Positions 26,109 to 33,284 of a stretch of 64,000 bases of DNA are shown in pieces. The number at the start of each line of letters is the position of its first letter. Positions within the stretch are counted from its first letter, which is position 1. The notes under the pieces are model-generated. The model did no database searches. It saw only the letters and a program-made list of their open reading frames with translations, and was not told where the DNA came from. This stretch comes from Bacteroides oleiciplenus YIT 12058 (GTDB taxonomy: Bacteria; Bacteroidota; Bacteroidia; Bacteroidales; Bacteroidaceae), in contig NZ_JH992942.1 in the NCBI RefSeq assembly GCF_000315485.1, forward strand, positions 412,028 through 476,027. The letters are read 5' to 3'. Position numbers and translations under genes: made by a program.

Positions 26109-26492
26109 TTAATATTCTTCTAATACTATTTCTGCTTTTACGTCCAACGTAGGTGAGGTTATCTCAACTGTGTAAGGATAGGTCTTTGGGGTGTATATGT
26201 ACAACATCTTGCCTTCATAAATGAAGGTTTGCGGTTCATAAATTACGGTTTTACCGTTGTTGTCCTTAACTGTGATTTCTGCATCGTGTAGAGGAGATTG
26301 GAAGTGAATTTGCAGATTTTTGTCAATGTCATGTACTTCCAAGTTAAAATCTAATGGAGAACGGGTGATGCTTTTATTGAATTTATCACAGAATTTGAAA
26401 CTTGATTTTTGCTTTTGTCTTTTAGTCGTAGACGCACTCGTTGGTATAATAAGTAATACCGATAATAAGATAAATAGAAATTTTGCTTTCAT
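26109..26492 (-). CDS. small secreted DUF3244-like protein
   Basis: 127 residues: signal peptide (to about residue 20), then a basic linker, then a single beta-sandwich-like domain (about 50-127) with LQIHFQSPLHDAEITVKDNN, GKTVIY and YPYTVEIT. This matches the small Ig-like DUF3244 proteins common in Bacteroides, which have no known function. First gene of the unit; a minus-strand -7 box TAATTTTG lies at 26517-26524 with a palindromic operator just upstream of it. Confidence 0.78.
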   Translation of the reverse strand: MKAKFLFILLSVLLIIPTSASTTKRQKQKSSFKFCDKFNKSITRSPLDFNLEVHDIDKNLQIHFQSPLHDAEITVKDNNGKTVIYEPQTFIYEGKMLYIYTPKTYPYTVEITSPTLDVKAEIVLEEY

Positions 26493-26516
26493 ATTTTTAC
26501 AATTGTTTTATGGCTG

Positions 26517-26524
26517 CAAAATTA
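26517..26524 (-). promoter_or_regulatory. -7 box of the DUF3244-lipoprotein-barrel operon
   Basis: TAATTTTG on the minus strand, in the context GCAAAATTAGGGCAAA (plus strand) that is repeated almost exactly at the second cassette promoter (29235-29242). Confidence 0.6.
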
Positions 26525-26552
26525 GGGCAAAGAGAAATAATAGGGAAAAAAT

Positions 26553-26581
26553 AACAGTCACACTTTATATGTGTAACTGTT
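26553..26581. promoter_or_regulatory. palindromic operator candidate upstream of the cassette promoter
   Basis: AACAGTCACAC, 7-bp gap, GTGTAACTGTT: an inverted repeat with one mismatch. Its CAGTCACAC core starts 31 bp from the -7 box. The same core as CAGTCATAC starts 31 bp from the -7 box of the second cassette (29273-29281). A further single copy (AACAGTCACAC) is at 26607-26617. Position suits an activator or repressor near -40 to -65. The linked HTH regulator is the obvious candidate, by inference. Confidence 0.55.
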
Positions 26582-26624
26582 TGATTATTAGAATGTCATG
26601 GGTTGAAACAGTCACACTCCTCTT

Positions 26625-28310
26625 TTAAAGCTCATTCATGCGTTGTTTTATTCTTAATTTTCGTTGATTGATGGTGTGGGTATCACTATAACCGAAGCAA
26701 ATTGCTATTGCTTTTGGTGCAAGCTGGGCCTCTTGCAAGCAGAGTAACACTATGTCATCTTCGGTCAATTTGGAGTATTTTTGATGGAGGGTATCAGCAT
26801 ATTCAGTATATATATTGAGTACGGTATCTTTTAATTTGCGCTGTTCGGCATTGGTTAATACTTTAATATCCTTTTTATCTGCAACTTTTTGGTTGAATAA
26901 GCTATCTACTTTTTTATAAATATCACTTTGAGTAAAAAGCCATTTGTGCAATCTTAGTTTTTCTTTTTGTAGTTTAGCAATGACTTGTTCTCTTATGTTA
27001 ATTTGCTCTTCTTTAATCTTGTGTTCTTCTTCTAAATCAATGTGTTTTTGTTGCAGGAACGATATAATAGATTCATTGTTATCAATGATAGTCTGTAAAG
27101 AAGATAGTTCAATTTGAGTTTGGTGTAATTCTTGATCCTTTTTTAATTGCTGTCTCCGCTTTCGGTTAATCCGATTTTGATATATAAGTATAATCAGAAA
27201 ACATGTTATACTGAAACTTATTATAATAATTTTCTGGGCACGTTCACCTCTCAGTTGCTCCTCTTTTAATTTTATTTTTGTTTTGTATCCATAAATCAGT
27301 TGCTGAACTTTTGTTGATTGTTCAATACTGACTAAGGAATCTACAATTTGTACATGTTCTTCTAAATAGGCACTTGCTGCTTCATAGTTTTTACGTTTTT
27401 TTTCTACTTCATATAAACTAAGAAGATCAGATGCTCTGCTATTGCTGTTTTCAATATTTGATTTGAGGTAGTGAATGGCTAAATCTTCATTTTCTCCTTT
27501 TTCGATTAGTAAACTGCCGAGGTGGCTGTAATAATTACCTCCTTTTGGGGAATTTGATAGCCATTTTATTGCATCCTGTGCATAATGTAGTGCAGAATCC
27601 AGTTCTTCGAATTGATAAAATTCAAGACTTAAATTGAATTTAGATGAGGCAATTAATGAAGAATCATTGGCTGCTACTGCATATCTTAGTGCTTTTTTTT
27701 GATTTGTTATGGTAGAGTCTTCATTATTAGTTACACAATAATATGAACTGATAGCATTCAGTGCAATCGATTTGTCTTTTTCCGTATAACAGTATTTATA
27801 GAGTTTTTGATATATCTTGGCTGCTTCTTCATAATATCCTGTATCAAAATACAGATTACCAAGAGAACTGAGTATATTCCTTTCCGTTTCTACTTCTTCC
27901 GGAAGGTTTGCTAATATTAGCAAACCTTCTTGCAAATGAGCTATGGCTTCTTCCGTACTGTTCATTTCCGCTTCAAGGCGTCCTTTATATAGAAAGGCTG
28001 TTGCTCGTTCTTTTTCGTCATTTCCATAATAGTGTAGAGCAATATCTAATAAAGAGTCACAGGGTAGCAAGGAGAGCTTGCACTTATCCGTAGCACGTGC
28101 AAGTAGCAATGCATAGCGTGCACATTCTTTGTCGGAAAGTTCTTCTATTTCTTCCGGCGGTAAGTTCAATATCCGGAGTGCACTGTCGGGATATTCTTCC
28201 ATAATTGCATCGGCATGTGAGAATAATGTTCCTGTTTCGCTTTTATGTGAACAAGAAGATAGTAGTAATAAAACAGTAAGTAATGCTGTCGTTATCTTTA
28301 GGTTTGTCAT
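26625..28310 (-). CDS. TPR - transmembrane - coiled-coil - HTH membrane regulator, cassette copy A
   Basis: 561 residues. A lipoprotein-type signal has Cys20 (LLLLSSC). About 30-340 is a series of tetratricopeptide-like helical repeats, predicted outside the cytosol. One membrane helix (about 360-377) is followed by RINRKRRQQ. A coiled coil spans about 385-455. The C-terminal domain has a LuxR-like helix-turn-helix (about 515-560: KLTEDDIVLLCLQEAQLAP, then AIAICFGYSDTH and INQRKLRIKQRM). This predicts a one-component membrane sensor acting directly on DNA. It shares its first 90 residues almost unchanged with the protein at 29330-31033. The gene has a -7 box TACCTTTG (28334-28341, minus strand). 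Neither signal nor targets are known. Confidence 0.85.
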   Translation of the reverse strand: MTNLKITTALLTVLLLLSSCSHKSETGTLFSHADAIMEEYPDSALRILNLPPEEIEELSDKECARYALLLARATDKCKLSLLPCDSLLDIALHYYGNDEKERATAFLYKGRLEAEMNSTEEAIAHLQEGLLILANLPEEVETERNILSSLGNLYFDTGYYEEAAKIYQKLYKYCYTEKDKSIALNAISSYYCVTNNEDSTITNQKKALRYAVAANDSSLIASSKFNLSLEFYQFEELDSALHYAQDAIKWLSNSPKGGNYYSHLGSLLIEKGENEDLAIHYLKSNIENSNSRASDLLSLYEVEKKRKNYEAASAYLEEHVQIVDSLVSIEQSTKVQQLIYGYKTKIKLKEEQLRGERAQKIIIISFSITCFLIILIYQNRINRKRRQQLKKDQELHQTQIELSSLQTIIDNNESIISFLQQKHIDLEEEHKIKEEQINIREQVIAKLQKEKLRLHKWLFTQSDIYKKVDSLFNQKVADKKDIKVLTNAEQRKLKDTVLNIYTEYADTLHQKYSKLTEDDIVLLCLQEAQLAPKAIAICFGYSDTHTINQRKLRIKQRMNEL

Positions 28311-28436
28311 AGGGTCGGTTGTTTTGTTGGCAGCAAAGGTATAAATAATTATTTAAGTATCTTATAATAATCGACCTATATAATAATTTAGTCTGTAAAT
28401 AATGATTTTTCAGGCAGGTGATTTATATAATCAATG

Positions 28437-28477
28437 ACTTCCCAATTTGGCAACGGACGATTGCCAAATTGGGAAGT
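28437..28477 (-). terminator. terminator of barrel gene copy B
   Basis: Perfect 17-bp stem (ACTTCCCAATTTGGCAA and its complement) with a 7-nt loop, 22 bp past the barrel stop codon. It isolates cassette B from the regulator gene of cassette A. Confidence 0.85.
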
Positions 28478-28499
28478 TTCATCAGGTTTATTTTAAGGT

Positions 28500-29204
28500 T
28501 TAGAATGTATATCCTACAGACAGTTGATATCCATAATCTCTCATATCACACTGGCTCTGTATTTCCTTAATGGATTCATAGTACTGGAAAGATACTGTGT
28601 AATGTCCGTTAACTACGGCTTTCAGTCCCGCAACTCCTCCATAAGTCCAGTGGCGGAGAGCATCAAGTTCTATATTATTATAATAACCGGGTAAGTTAAT
28701 AATGGGAACTTTGTAAGAATATCCTTTCATAGGGTTCCACTTCGTTCGTTCAATATTCCCCTTGCCATCAGATGATGGCTTGAGGTCTAACGGGCATTTA
28801 CCTGCACTAAAGTTATATGAACCGTATATTCCGACAGAAGGAATCAAACTTAATTTCTTACTAATCTGGATATTGTATCCCACTTTTAACGGGATAACAA
28901 TATGGTTCAGTTTTATCTTAGTATCTGGAAAATGGGGAAACATGCCATCGGACAATTCCATATTGCTTTGGGTTTGCATGAATGATACCCCCGACATCAG
29001 CATCCAATGCCTTTTGAACTCATAATCCACAGTTACCCCAATTTGGAATCCGGCTCCCATACCTCCAACTTTCTGAGCTTCGTGACTGTAGTGGCTCTTG
29101 AAGTGTGTCAGATTCATTCCTGCATCTACACCGATTTTTACTTGTGCGGAGACTTGTAGTGACAGGCACAAAGTTACTAGTACGAATGTTACAATTCTTT
29201 TCAT
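28500..29204 (-). CDS. small outer-membrane beta-barrel protein, cassette copy B
   Basis: 234 residues, same architecture as the protein at 24287-24982: signal peptide ending VSAQ, then VKIGVDAGMNLTHFKS and a barrel ending LSVGYTF. Differences cluster in the loops (about residues 38-45, 85-95, 140-165), while strands and the last third are nearly identical. The loop variation with conserved strands suggests surface-exposed loops under diversification. Directly downstream of regulator copy B, with its own -7 box (TAACTTTG, minus strand, 29235-29242). Confidence 0.82.
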   Translation of the reverse strand: MKRIVTFVLVTLCLSLQVSAQVKIGVDAGMNLTHFKSHYSHEAQKVGGMGAGFQIGVTVDYEFKRHWMLMSGVSFMQTQSNMELSDGMFPHFPDTKIKLNHIVIPLKVGYNIQISKKLSLIPSVGIYGSYNFSAGKCPLDLKPSSDGKGNIERTKWNPMKGYSYKVPIINLPGYYNNIELDALRHWTYGGVAGLKAVVNGHYTVSFQYYESIKEIQSQCDMRDYGYQLSVGYTF

Positions 29205-29234
29205 TACAATAATAGTTTAGTTATTTTTCGGTTG

Positions 29235-29281
29235 CAAAGTTAGGGCAAACAATTATCATGAACGAATTTTTGCAGTCATAC
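29235..29281 (-). promoter_or_regulatory. promoter and operator candidate of barrel copy B
   Basis: -7 box TAACTTTG (29235-29242, minus strand) in the same GCAAARTTAGGGCAAA context as the copy A promoter, and CAGTCATAC at 29273-29281 with the same 31-bp offset. The inverted half-site found in copy A is weak here (CTGTG). Confidence 0.5.
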
Positions 29282-29329
29282 TGTGAAATTGCAAAGTGCT
29301 GGTAAATAAATAGATAGCAAAAGTAAGAG

Positions 29330-31033
29330 TCATATCTTGCTTTCTTCTTCATTCATTCTCTCCTTTATTTTGTATTTTTTCTGGTTGAGAGGATGTGTAT
29401 CACTATAACCAAAGCAAATTGCAATGGACAGTGGTTCAAGAGATGTTTCTTGCAGGCAAAGGAACAATAGATCGCTTTCGGTTAGCTTGGGGTAGTTCTT
29501 GTGTAGGAAAGAAATGTAATCATTGTATAATTCGAATATAGTGTTTTTCAATTGTTCTTGTTCGGCAGTAGTCAATACCTTCATTTCTTTTTTATCCGAA
29601 ACTATTTGCTTGGATAGTGTAATTACTTTTTTGTAAATGTTACTTTGAGTAAATAACCAATTGAGCAATTTTTGTTTTTCTTTTTTTAAATCGGCTATGG
29701 CTTGCTCTCTTTCTTTTATTTGCTGTTCTTTGTTTTCATGTTCTTGCTTTAAATTACTTCGTTCCTGTTGTAGTAGGTCGATCATTAACTGATTATTTTC
29801 AATAGTGGCTTCCAAAGAAGACAATTTATTTTGTGTTTGCTCTAAGGATTGTTCGTATTGGCGCTGAAGCTGCTTTTTCCGGTTTATGCGGTTTTGATAG
29901 ATAATTATAATTAGGAGACAAGCGAATACAAAACCTGCGGTGGTACTTCGTACAATGCGATTGCCTCTTATTTGTTCCTCTCTTACTTGCATTTTTGTGT
30001 TGTATTCATAAATCAATTGTTGTATTTCGGTTGACTGTTCCATGTGATATAGAGAATCTATGATGGCAGACTGTTTTTCTAAATAGATATTTGCTGTTTT
30101 GTAATCTCCGTTTTCTTTTTCAAGGTTATATAAGCTTTTTAAACAAGAGGTCTTACCTTCAATGGGTATATCCTCCAAACTTTTGTTTAAATAATATCGG
30201 GCTGAGTCTTTGTTTCCTCCTGTCTTTAGAAGTAGGTCTCCGAGGTTAAAATAGTAATTTCCATGATTCTCTTTTTGTGGTAGTTCTATAAGGGCTTTCT
30301 GTGCATAAAACAAGGCAGAATCAAGTTCGTCAAATCCATCAAATTCGAGACTTAAATTGTGCTTGGACATCGCAATCTGTAGGGAATCTCCCGAGGCTAT
30401 AGCATAATTTAGTGCTTTGCGTTGGAACATTAGGGTAGAGTCCTTTTCATCTATTAAACAGTAATATGTACTGATATTGTTCAGTGCTATTGATTTATCC
30501 AGATTGGTGGTACAGCATTGATACATAGCTTCATACACTCCTATAGATTCGTCATAATATCCGGCATCAAAATAGATATTCCCCAATGAGCTGAGTAGTA
30601 AATTCTTTGTTTTCAGTTCTTTCGGGAAATTTTGTATGATAGTCAAGCCTTCCTGAAGATATGAGATAGCTTCCTTTACTTTTTCCATCTCTACAGCCAG
30701 CCTTCCCTTATAGAGTAATGCCACTGCTTTTTCTTTTTCATCGTCATCATAATATTTGAAAGCGACATTCAATAGCGAGTCGCAAGGCAACAAGGAGAGC
30801 TTGCACTTATCCGTAGCATGTGCAAGTAGCAGTGCATAGCGTGCACATTCTTTGTCGGAAAGTTCTTCTATTTCTTCCGGCGGTAAGTCCAATAATCGGA
30901 GTGGACTGTCGGGATATTCTTCCATAAGTGCATCGGCATGCGAGAATAATGTTCCAGTTTCGCTTTTGTGTGAACAAGAAGATAGCAGTAATAAAACAGT
31001 AAGTAATGCTGTCGTTATCTTTAGGTTTGTCAT
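29330..31033 (-). CDS. TPR - transmembrane - coiled-coil - HTH membrane regulator, cassette copy B
   Basis: 567 residues, collinear with the regulator at 26625-28310. Lipoprotein-like signal with Cys20, TPR-like region, one membrane helix near residue 365, a long coiled coil (QYEQSLEQTQNKLSSLEA onward), and a C-terminal HTH (KLTESDLLFLCLQETSLEP, then AIAICFGYSDTHPLNQKKYK). The first 90 residues are almost identical to copy A; the TPR region has diverged strongly, and the HTH recognition segment AICFGYSDTH is the same. This pattern fits two sensors with different inputs but similar DNA targets. -7 box TAACTTTG at 31057-31064, minus strand. Confidence 0.85.
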   Translation of the reverse strand: MTNLKITTALLTVLLLLSSCSHKSETGTLFSHADALMEEYPDSPLRLLDLPPEEIEELSDKECARYALLLAHATDKCKLSLLPCDSLLNVAFKYYDDDEKEKAVALLYKGRLAVEMEKVKEAISYLQEGLTIIQNFPKELKTKNLLLSSLGNIYFDAGYYDESIGVYEAMYQCCTTNLDKSIALNNISTYYCLIDEKDSTLMFQRKALNYAIASGDSLQIAMSKHNLSLEFDGFDELDSALFYAQKALIELPQKENHGNYYFNLGDLLLKTGGNKDSARYYLNKSLEDIPIEGKTSCLKSLYNLEKENGDYKTANIYLEKQSAIIDSLYHMEQSTEIQQLIYEYNTKMQVREEQIRGNRIVRSTTAGFVFACLLIIIIYQNRINRKKQLQRQYEQSLEQTQNKLSSLEATIENNQLMIDLLQQERSNLKQEHENKEQQIKEREQAIADLKKEKQKLLNWLFTQSNIYKKVITLSKQIVSDKKEMKVLTTAEQEQLKNTIFELYNDYISFLHKNYPKLTESDLLFLCLQETSLEPLSIAICFGYSDTHPLNQKKYKIKERMNEEESKI

Positions 31034-31174
31034 AAGAATAGTTGTTTAGTCGGCGACAAAGTTAAGAATATTATTTTTAAAAGGTTTGTTCTTTGGGGAG
31101 TTCATTTAAAAATAAATTGAATTATACTATCCTTTTAAGGGAGCTTTCTTGTGTGTGTTTTTATCTTCGAATGG

Positions 31175-32296
31175 TTATAATAGAAACTCCTCTACATTAT
31201 CTCGCGTGATAACTTTGAATGTAGCATTCGGGTAATTGTTAGTGAATGTTTTTGGAACTTTAGCAATCCTCTTGGGATTCCATTTAAATTCATAAGCTGT
31301 CAGTTGCCCGTTGCCTTCTTCAATGAAGTCAATTTCCTGCATGGCAGTGGTGCGCCAAAACCATGTGTTATACCACAGGTGATGGTAATGCAAGAATTTC
31401 ATTCGTTCTGATACTATAAAGTTTTCGAATAATGCTCCAATATCAGGGCGGGTTTCGGCTAATGCAAAGTTGGCGATAACTGCATTGCGGATGCCATTGT
31501 CATAGAAATATATTTTCCGGCTACTCTTTAACTCGTTTCTTAAATTACGGCTGAAAGAGCCTAAACGGAAGATGATATATGACTGCTCCAATAAAATGAC
31601 ATAACGTTCCACCGTCTTTGGATCTAAATCACACAGTTGCCCTAATTCATTATATGAAACTTCGGAACCTACTTGGAAAGCAAGGGCTTGTAATAGCTTT
31701 ACTATTTTGTCGGCTTTCTTTATATGTTCCCAGTCCAGAATATCCTTGTATAAATAACTGTCGGAAAGTTGTTTCAGAATTTCAACCTCTGAGCCGGGAT
31801 GATTCACTACGTCCGGATAATAGCCATATACCAGCCGGTGGGGAAGTAGTCTTTTCTCATCCATAAGTCCATGATGATTTACCATCTCCTCAAAGGAGAG
31901 GGGATACATTTTATATTCCCATTTCCTTCCGGTCAGTGGTTCATTGATTTTGTTGGCAAGGTCGAAAGAAGAACTTCCGGTTGCTACCAGTTGAATGTCC
32001 TGCAATTGGTCTGTGATGAGTTTAAGTCTTATCCCAATGTCTTCAATTCGTTGTGCTTCATCTATGATAACAGTTTTATTATTGCCGAAGATATACTTCA
32101 AGCGCGTTGCCGAAATGTTTTCAAAAAGTGCACGAGTATCCTGTTCGTCTCCATTGAGCCACAGTATACCTTCTTCCCCTTCGAACAGATGTTGCAATAA
32201 GGTAGTCTTACCTACTTGGCGTGCCCCCATGATGACAATTGCTTTATCTTGTCCCAGTTTATTTCGTATGCTTTCTTCTAATACTCTTGTTATCAT
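31175..32296 (-). CDS. AAA_14/DUF4143 ATPase
   Basis: 373 residues from the ATG at 32294-32296 (MITRVLEESI). An in-frame start at 32323 overlaps the minus-strand -7 box TACCTTTG (32321-32328) and is rejected. Walker A is GARQVGKTT (24-32), Walker B VIIDEAQRI. An arginine-bearing sensor region VATGSSSFDLANK follows, then a C-terminal DUF4143 nuclease-like domain with FENFIVSE and IDFIEE..AYEFKW. This family is numerous in gut Bacteroidetes and has no settled function; toxin-like or DNA-repair roles have been proposed. It is a stand-alone gene. Confidence 0.9.
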   Translation of the reverse strand: MITRVLEESIRNKLGQDKAIVIMGARQVGKTTLLQHLFEGEEGILWLNGDEQDTRALFENISATRLKYIFGNNKTVIIDEAQRIEDIGIRLKLITDQLQDIQLVATGSSSFDLANKINEPLTGRKWEYKMYPLSFEEMVNHHGLMDEKRLLPHRLVYGYYPDVVNHPGSEVEILKQLSDSYLYKDILDWEHIKKADKIVKLLQALAFQVGSEVSYNELGQLCDLDPKTVERYVILLEQSYIIFRLGSFSRNLRNELKSSRKIYFYDNGIRNAVIANFALAETRPDIGALFENFIVSERMKFLHYHHLWYNTWFWRTTAMQEIDFIEEGNGQLTAYEFKWNPKRIAKVPKTFTNNYPNATFKVITRDNVEEFLL

Positions 32297-32344
32297 ACTC
32301 TTATTGCTTTTTTCTGAAAGCAAAGGTAACAGATAATAAGCGTA

Positions 32345-32406
32345 AATCCAAAAATATTATGTTTTTTGCGGAATGAAATCCGCAAAAAACATGATATTTT
32401 TGGATT
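32345..32406. repeat. 62-bp near-perfect palindrome
   Basis: 28-nt arms (AATCCAAAAATATTATGTTT... and its complement) with one mismatch around ATGAAA. It lies just upstream of the ATPase promoter and has no T run suited to either neighbour. Confidence 0.8.
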
Positions 32407-32489
32407 AGAACTCTCAAAGCCTATTCTGAAAAGCTATCTTGAAGAGTACTTGTATCTTTATGTTATATGCTGATACATAAGTGTTTGAA

Positions 32490-32800
32490 GTTTCCTACCG
32501 GTAGGAAACTCGCGTTTCTTCCCATGGGGACGACAGTTTCCTGCCCTTGGGAACGACAGTTTCTCCTAATGGGAACTCGAGTTTCCTTTAATGGGAACGC
32601 TCGTTTCCTCTAATGGGAACTGTCGTTCCCTTTCGTGGGAACGCGCGTTCCCCTTCGTGGAAACCGAACTCGGTGAGTGCTGACAAACCGTTTGTCAACA
32701 CTCATCGTCACGTTGTCAGCACTGCAAGCAAACCCGCATCAATAAAGGGATTGAAGCGGGTCAGTGCTGGAGTGCTGACAACTTTGCAAAAAAAGTTATT
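32490..32800. repeat. 22-bp-periodic palindrome array (GTTTCC/GGGAAC)
   Basis: GTTTCC-like starts occur at 32490, 32514, 32536, 32559, 32581, 32603, 32625 and 32647: spacing 24, 22, 23, 22, 22, 22, 22. Each unit holds GTTTCC and, about 11-14 bp on, GGGAAC, so half-sites alternate in orientation at an 11-bp pitch. The linker bases differ between units. After 32669 the motif changes to CTGACAA/TTGTCAG-type inverted words up to about 32800. The stretch between the ATPase and folB carries no gene. Confidence 0.85.
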
Positions 32801-32804
32801 GTAG

Positions 32805-33173
32805 TCAGGCTCTTTCGCAGTGCACTTCCACTCCTGCCGCATCCATATCGGCTCCCATGGGCGGGTTACGCTTGGCAAGTTTCAGTTCAATGCCTTTCAC
32901 GGCAGGGAAGGTGCGGAACAGTCGTTTTACGATACGCCTACAGGCGTGTTCCAACAGTTTGGAGGGAATATCCATTTCTGCTTTAACGTTCTCGTATACA
33001 TCGGCATAGCTCACGGTGTGCGTCACGTCGTCCGTCTCGGCAGCGCGGGCAATGTCGACTTTCAACCTCAGGTTAATGACAAACTCATTACCCACTTCGC
33101 GTTCCTGTTCACCTACACCATGATAGGCAAAGAAACGGACATTATCAAGAAATATGTAACTGTTCATAATCAA
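32805..33173 (-). CDS. folB: dihydroneopterin aldolase
   Basis: 122 residues (120 if the second ATG is used). Converts 7,8-dihydroneopterin to 6-hydroxymethyl-dihydropterin in folate synthesis. Visible: IFLDNVRFFAYHGVGEQERE with the active-site Tyr-His-Gly stretch, TVSYADVYENVK, and a closing KRNPPMGADMDAAGVEV. It has a full two-box promoter and sits alone. Length is normal for the family. Confidence 0.94.
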   Translation of the reverse strand: MIMNSYIFLDNVRFFAYHGVGEQEREVGNEFVINLRLKVDIARAAETDDVTHTVSYADVYENVKAEMDIPSKLLEHACRRIVKRLFRTFPAVKGIELKLAKRNPPMGADMDAAGVEVHCERA

Positions 33174-33193
33174 ATAGAATAACTGATAAGTGA

Positions 33194-33224
33194 CAAAAAT
33201 AAGAATTCTCTACCACTGTACAAA
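33194..33224 (-). promoter_or_regulatory. promoter of folB
   Basis: On the minus strand TTTG (33224-33221), 19-bp spacer, TATTTTTG (33201-33194): a full match to the Bacteroides consensus. Confidence 0.75.
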
Positions 33225-33229
33225 GAAAA

Positions 33230-33261
33230 CAGGCGGATAAGTCTTTGGACCTATCCGCCTG
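33230..33261 (-). terminator. terminator of the GH77 gene
   Basis: Stem CAGGCGGATA / TATCCGCCTG with a 12-nt loop, 23 bp past the GH77 stop, followed on the minus strand by GTTTTCTTTG. It abuts the folB -33 box. Confidence 0.75.
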
Positions 33262-33284
33262 TTTGGCAATCGGGAGGGCGGTGA

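Noticed and set aside
32490..32800. CRISPR array
   Set aside because: Units are 22 bp in total with palindromic half-sites and only a few variable bases; there are no 30-bp unique spacers and no cas genes.
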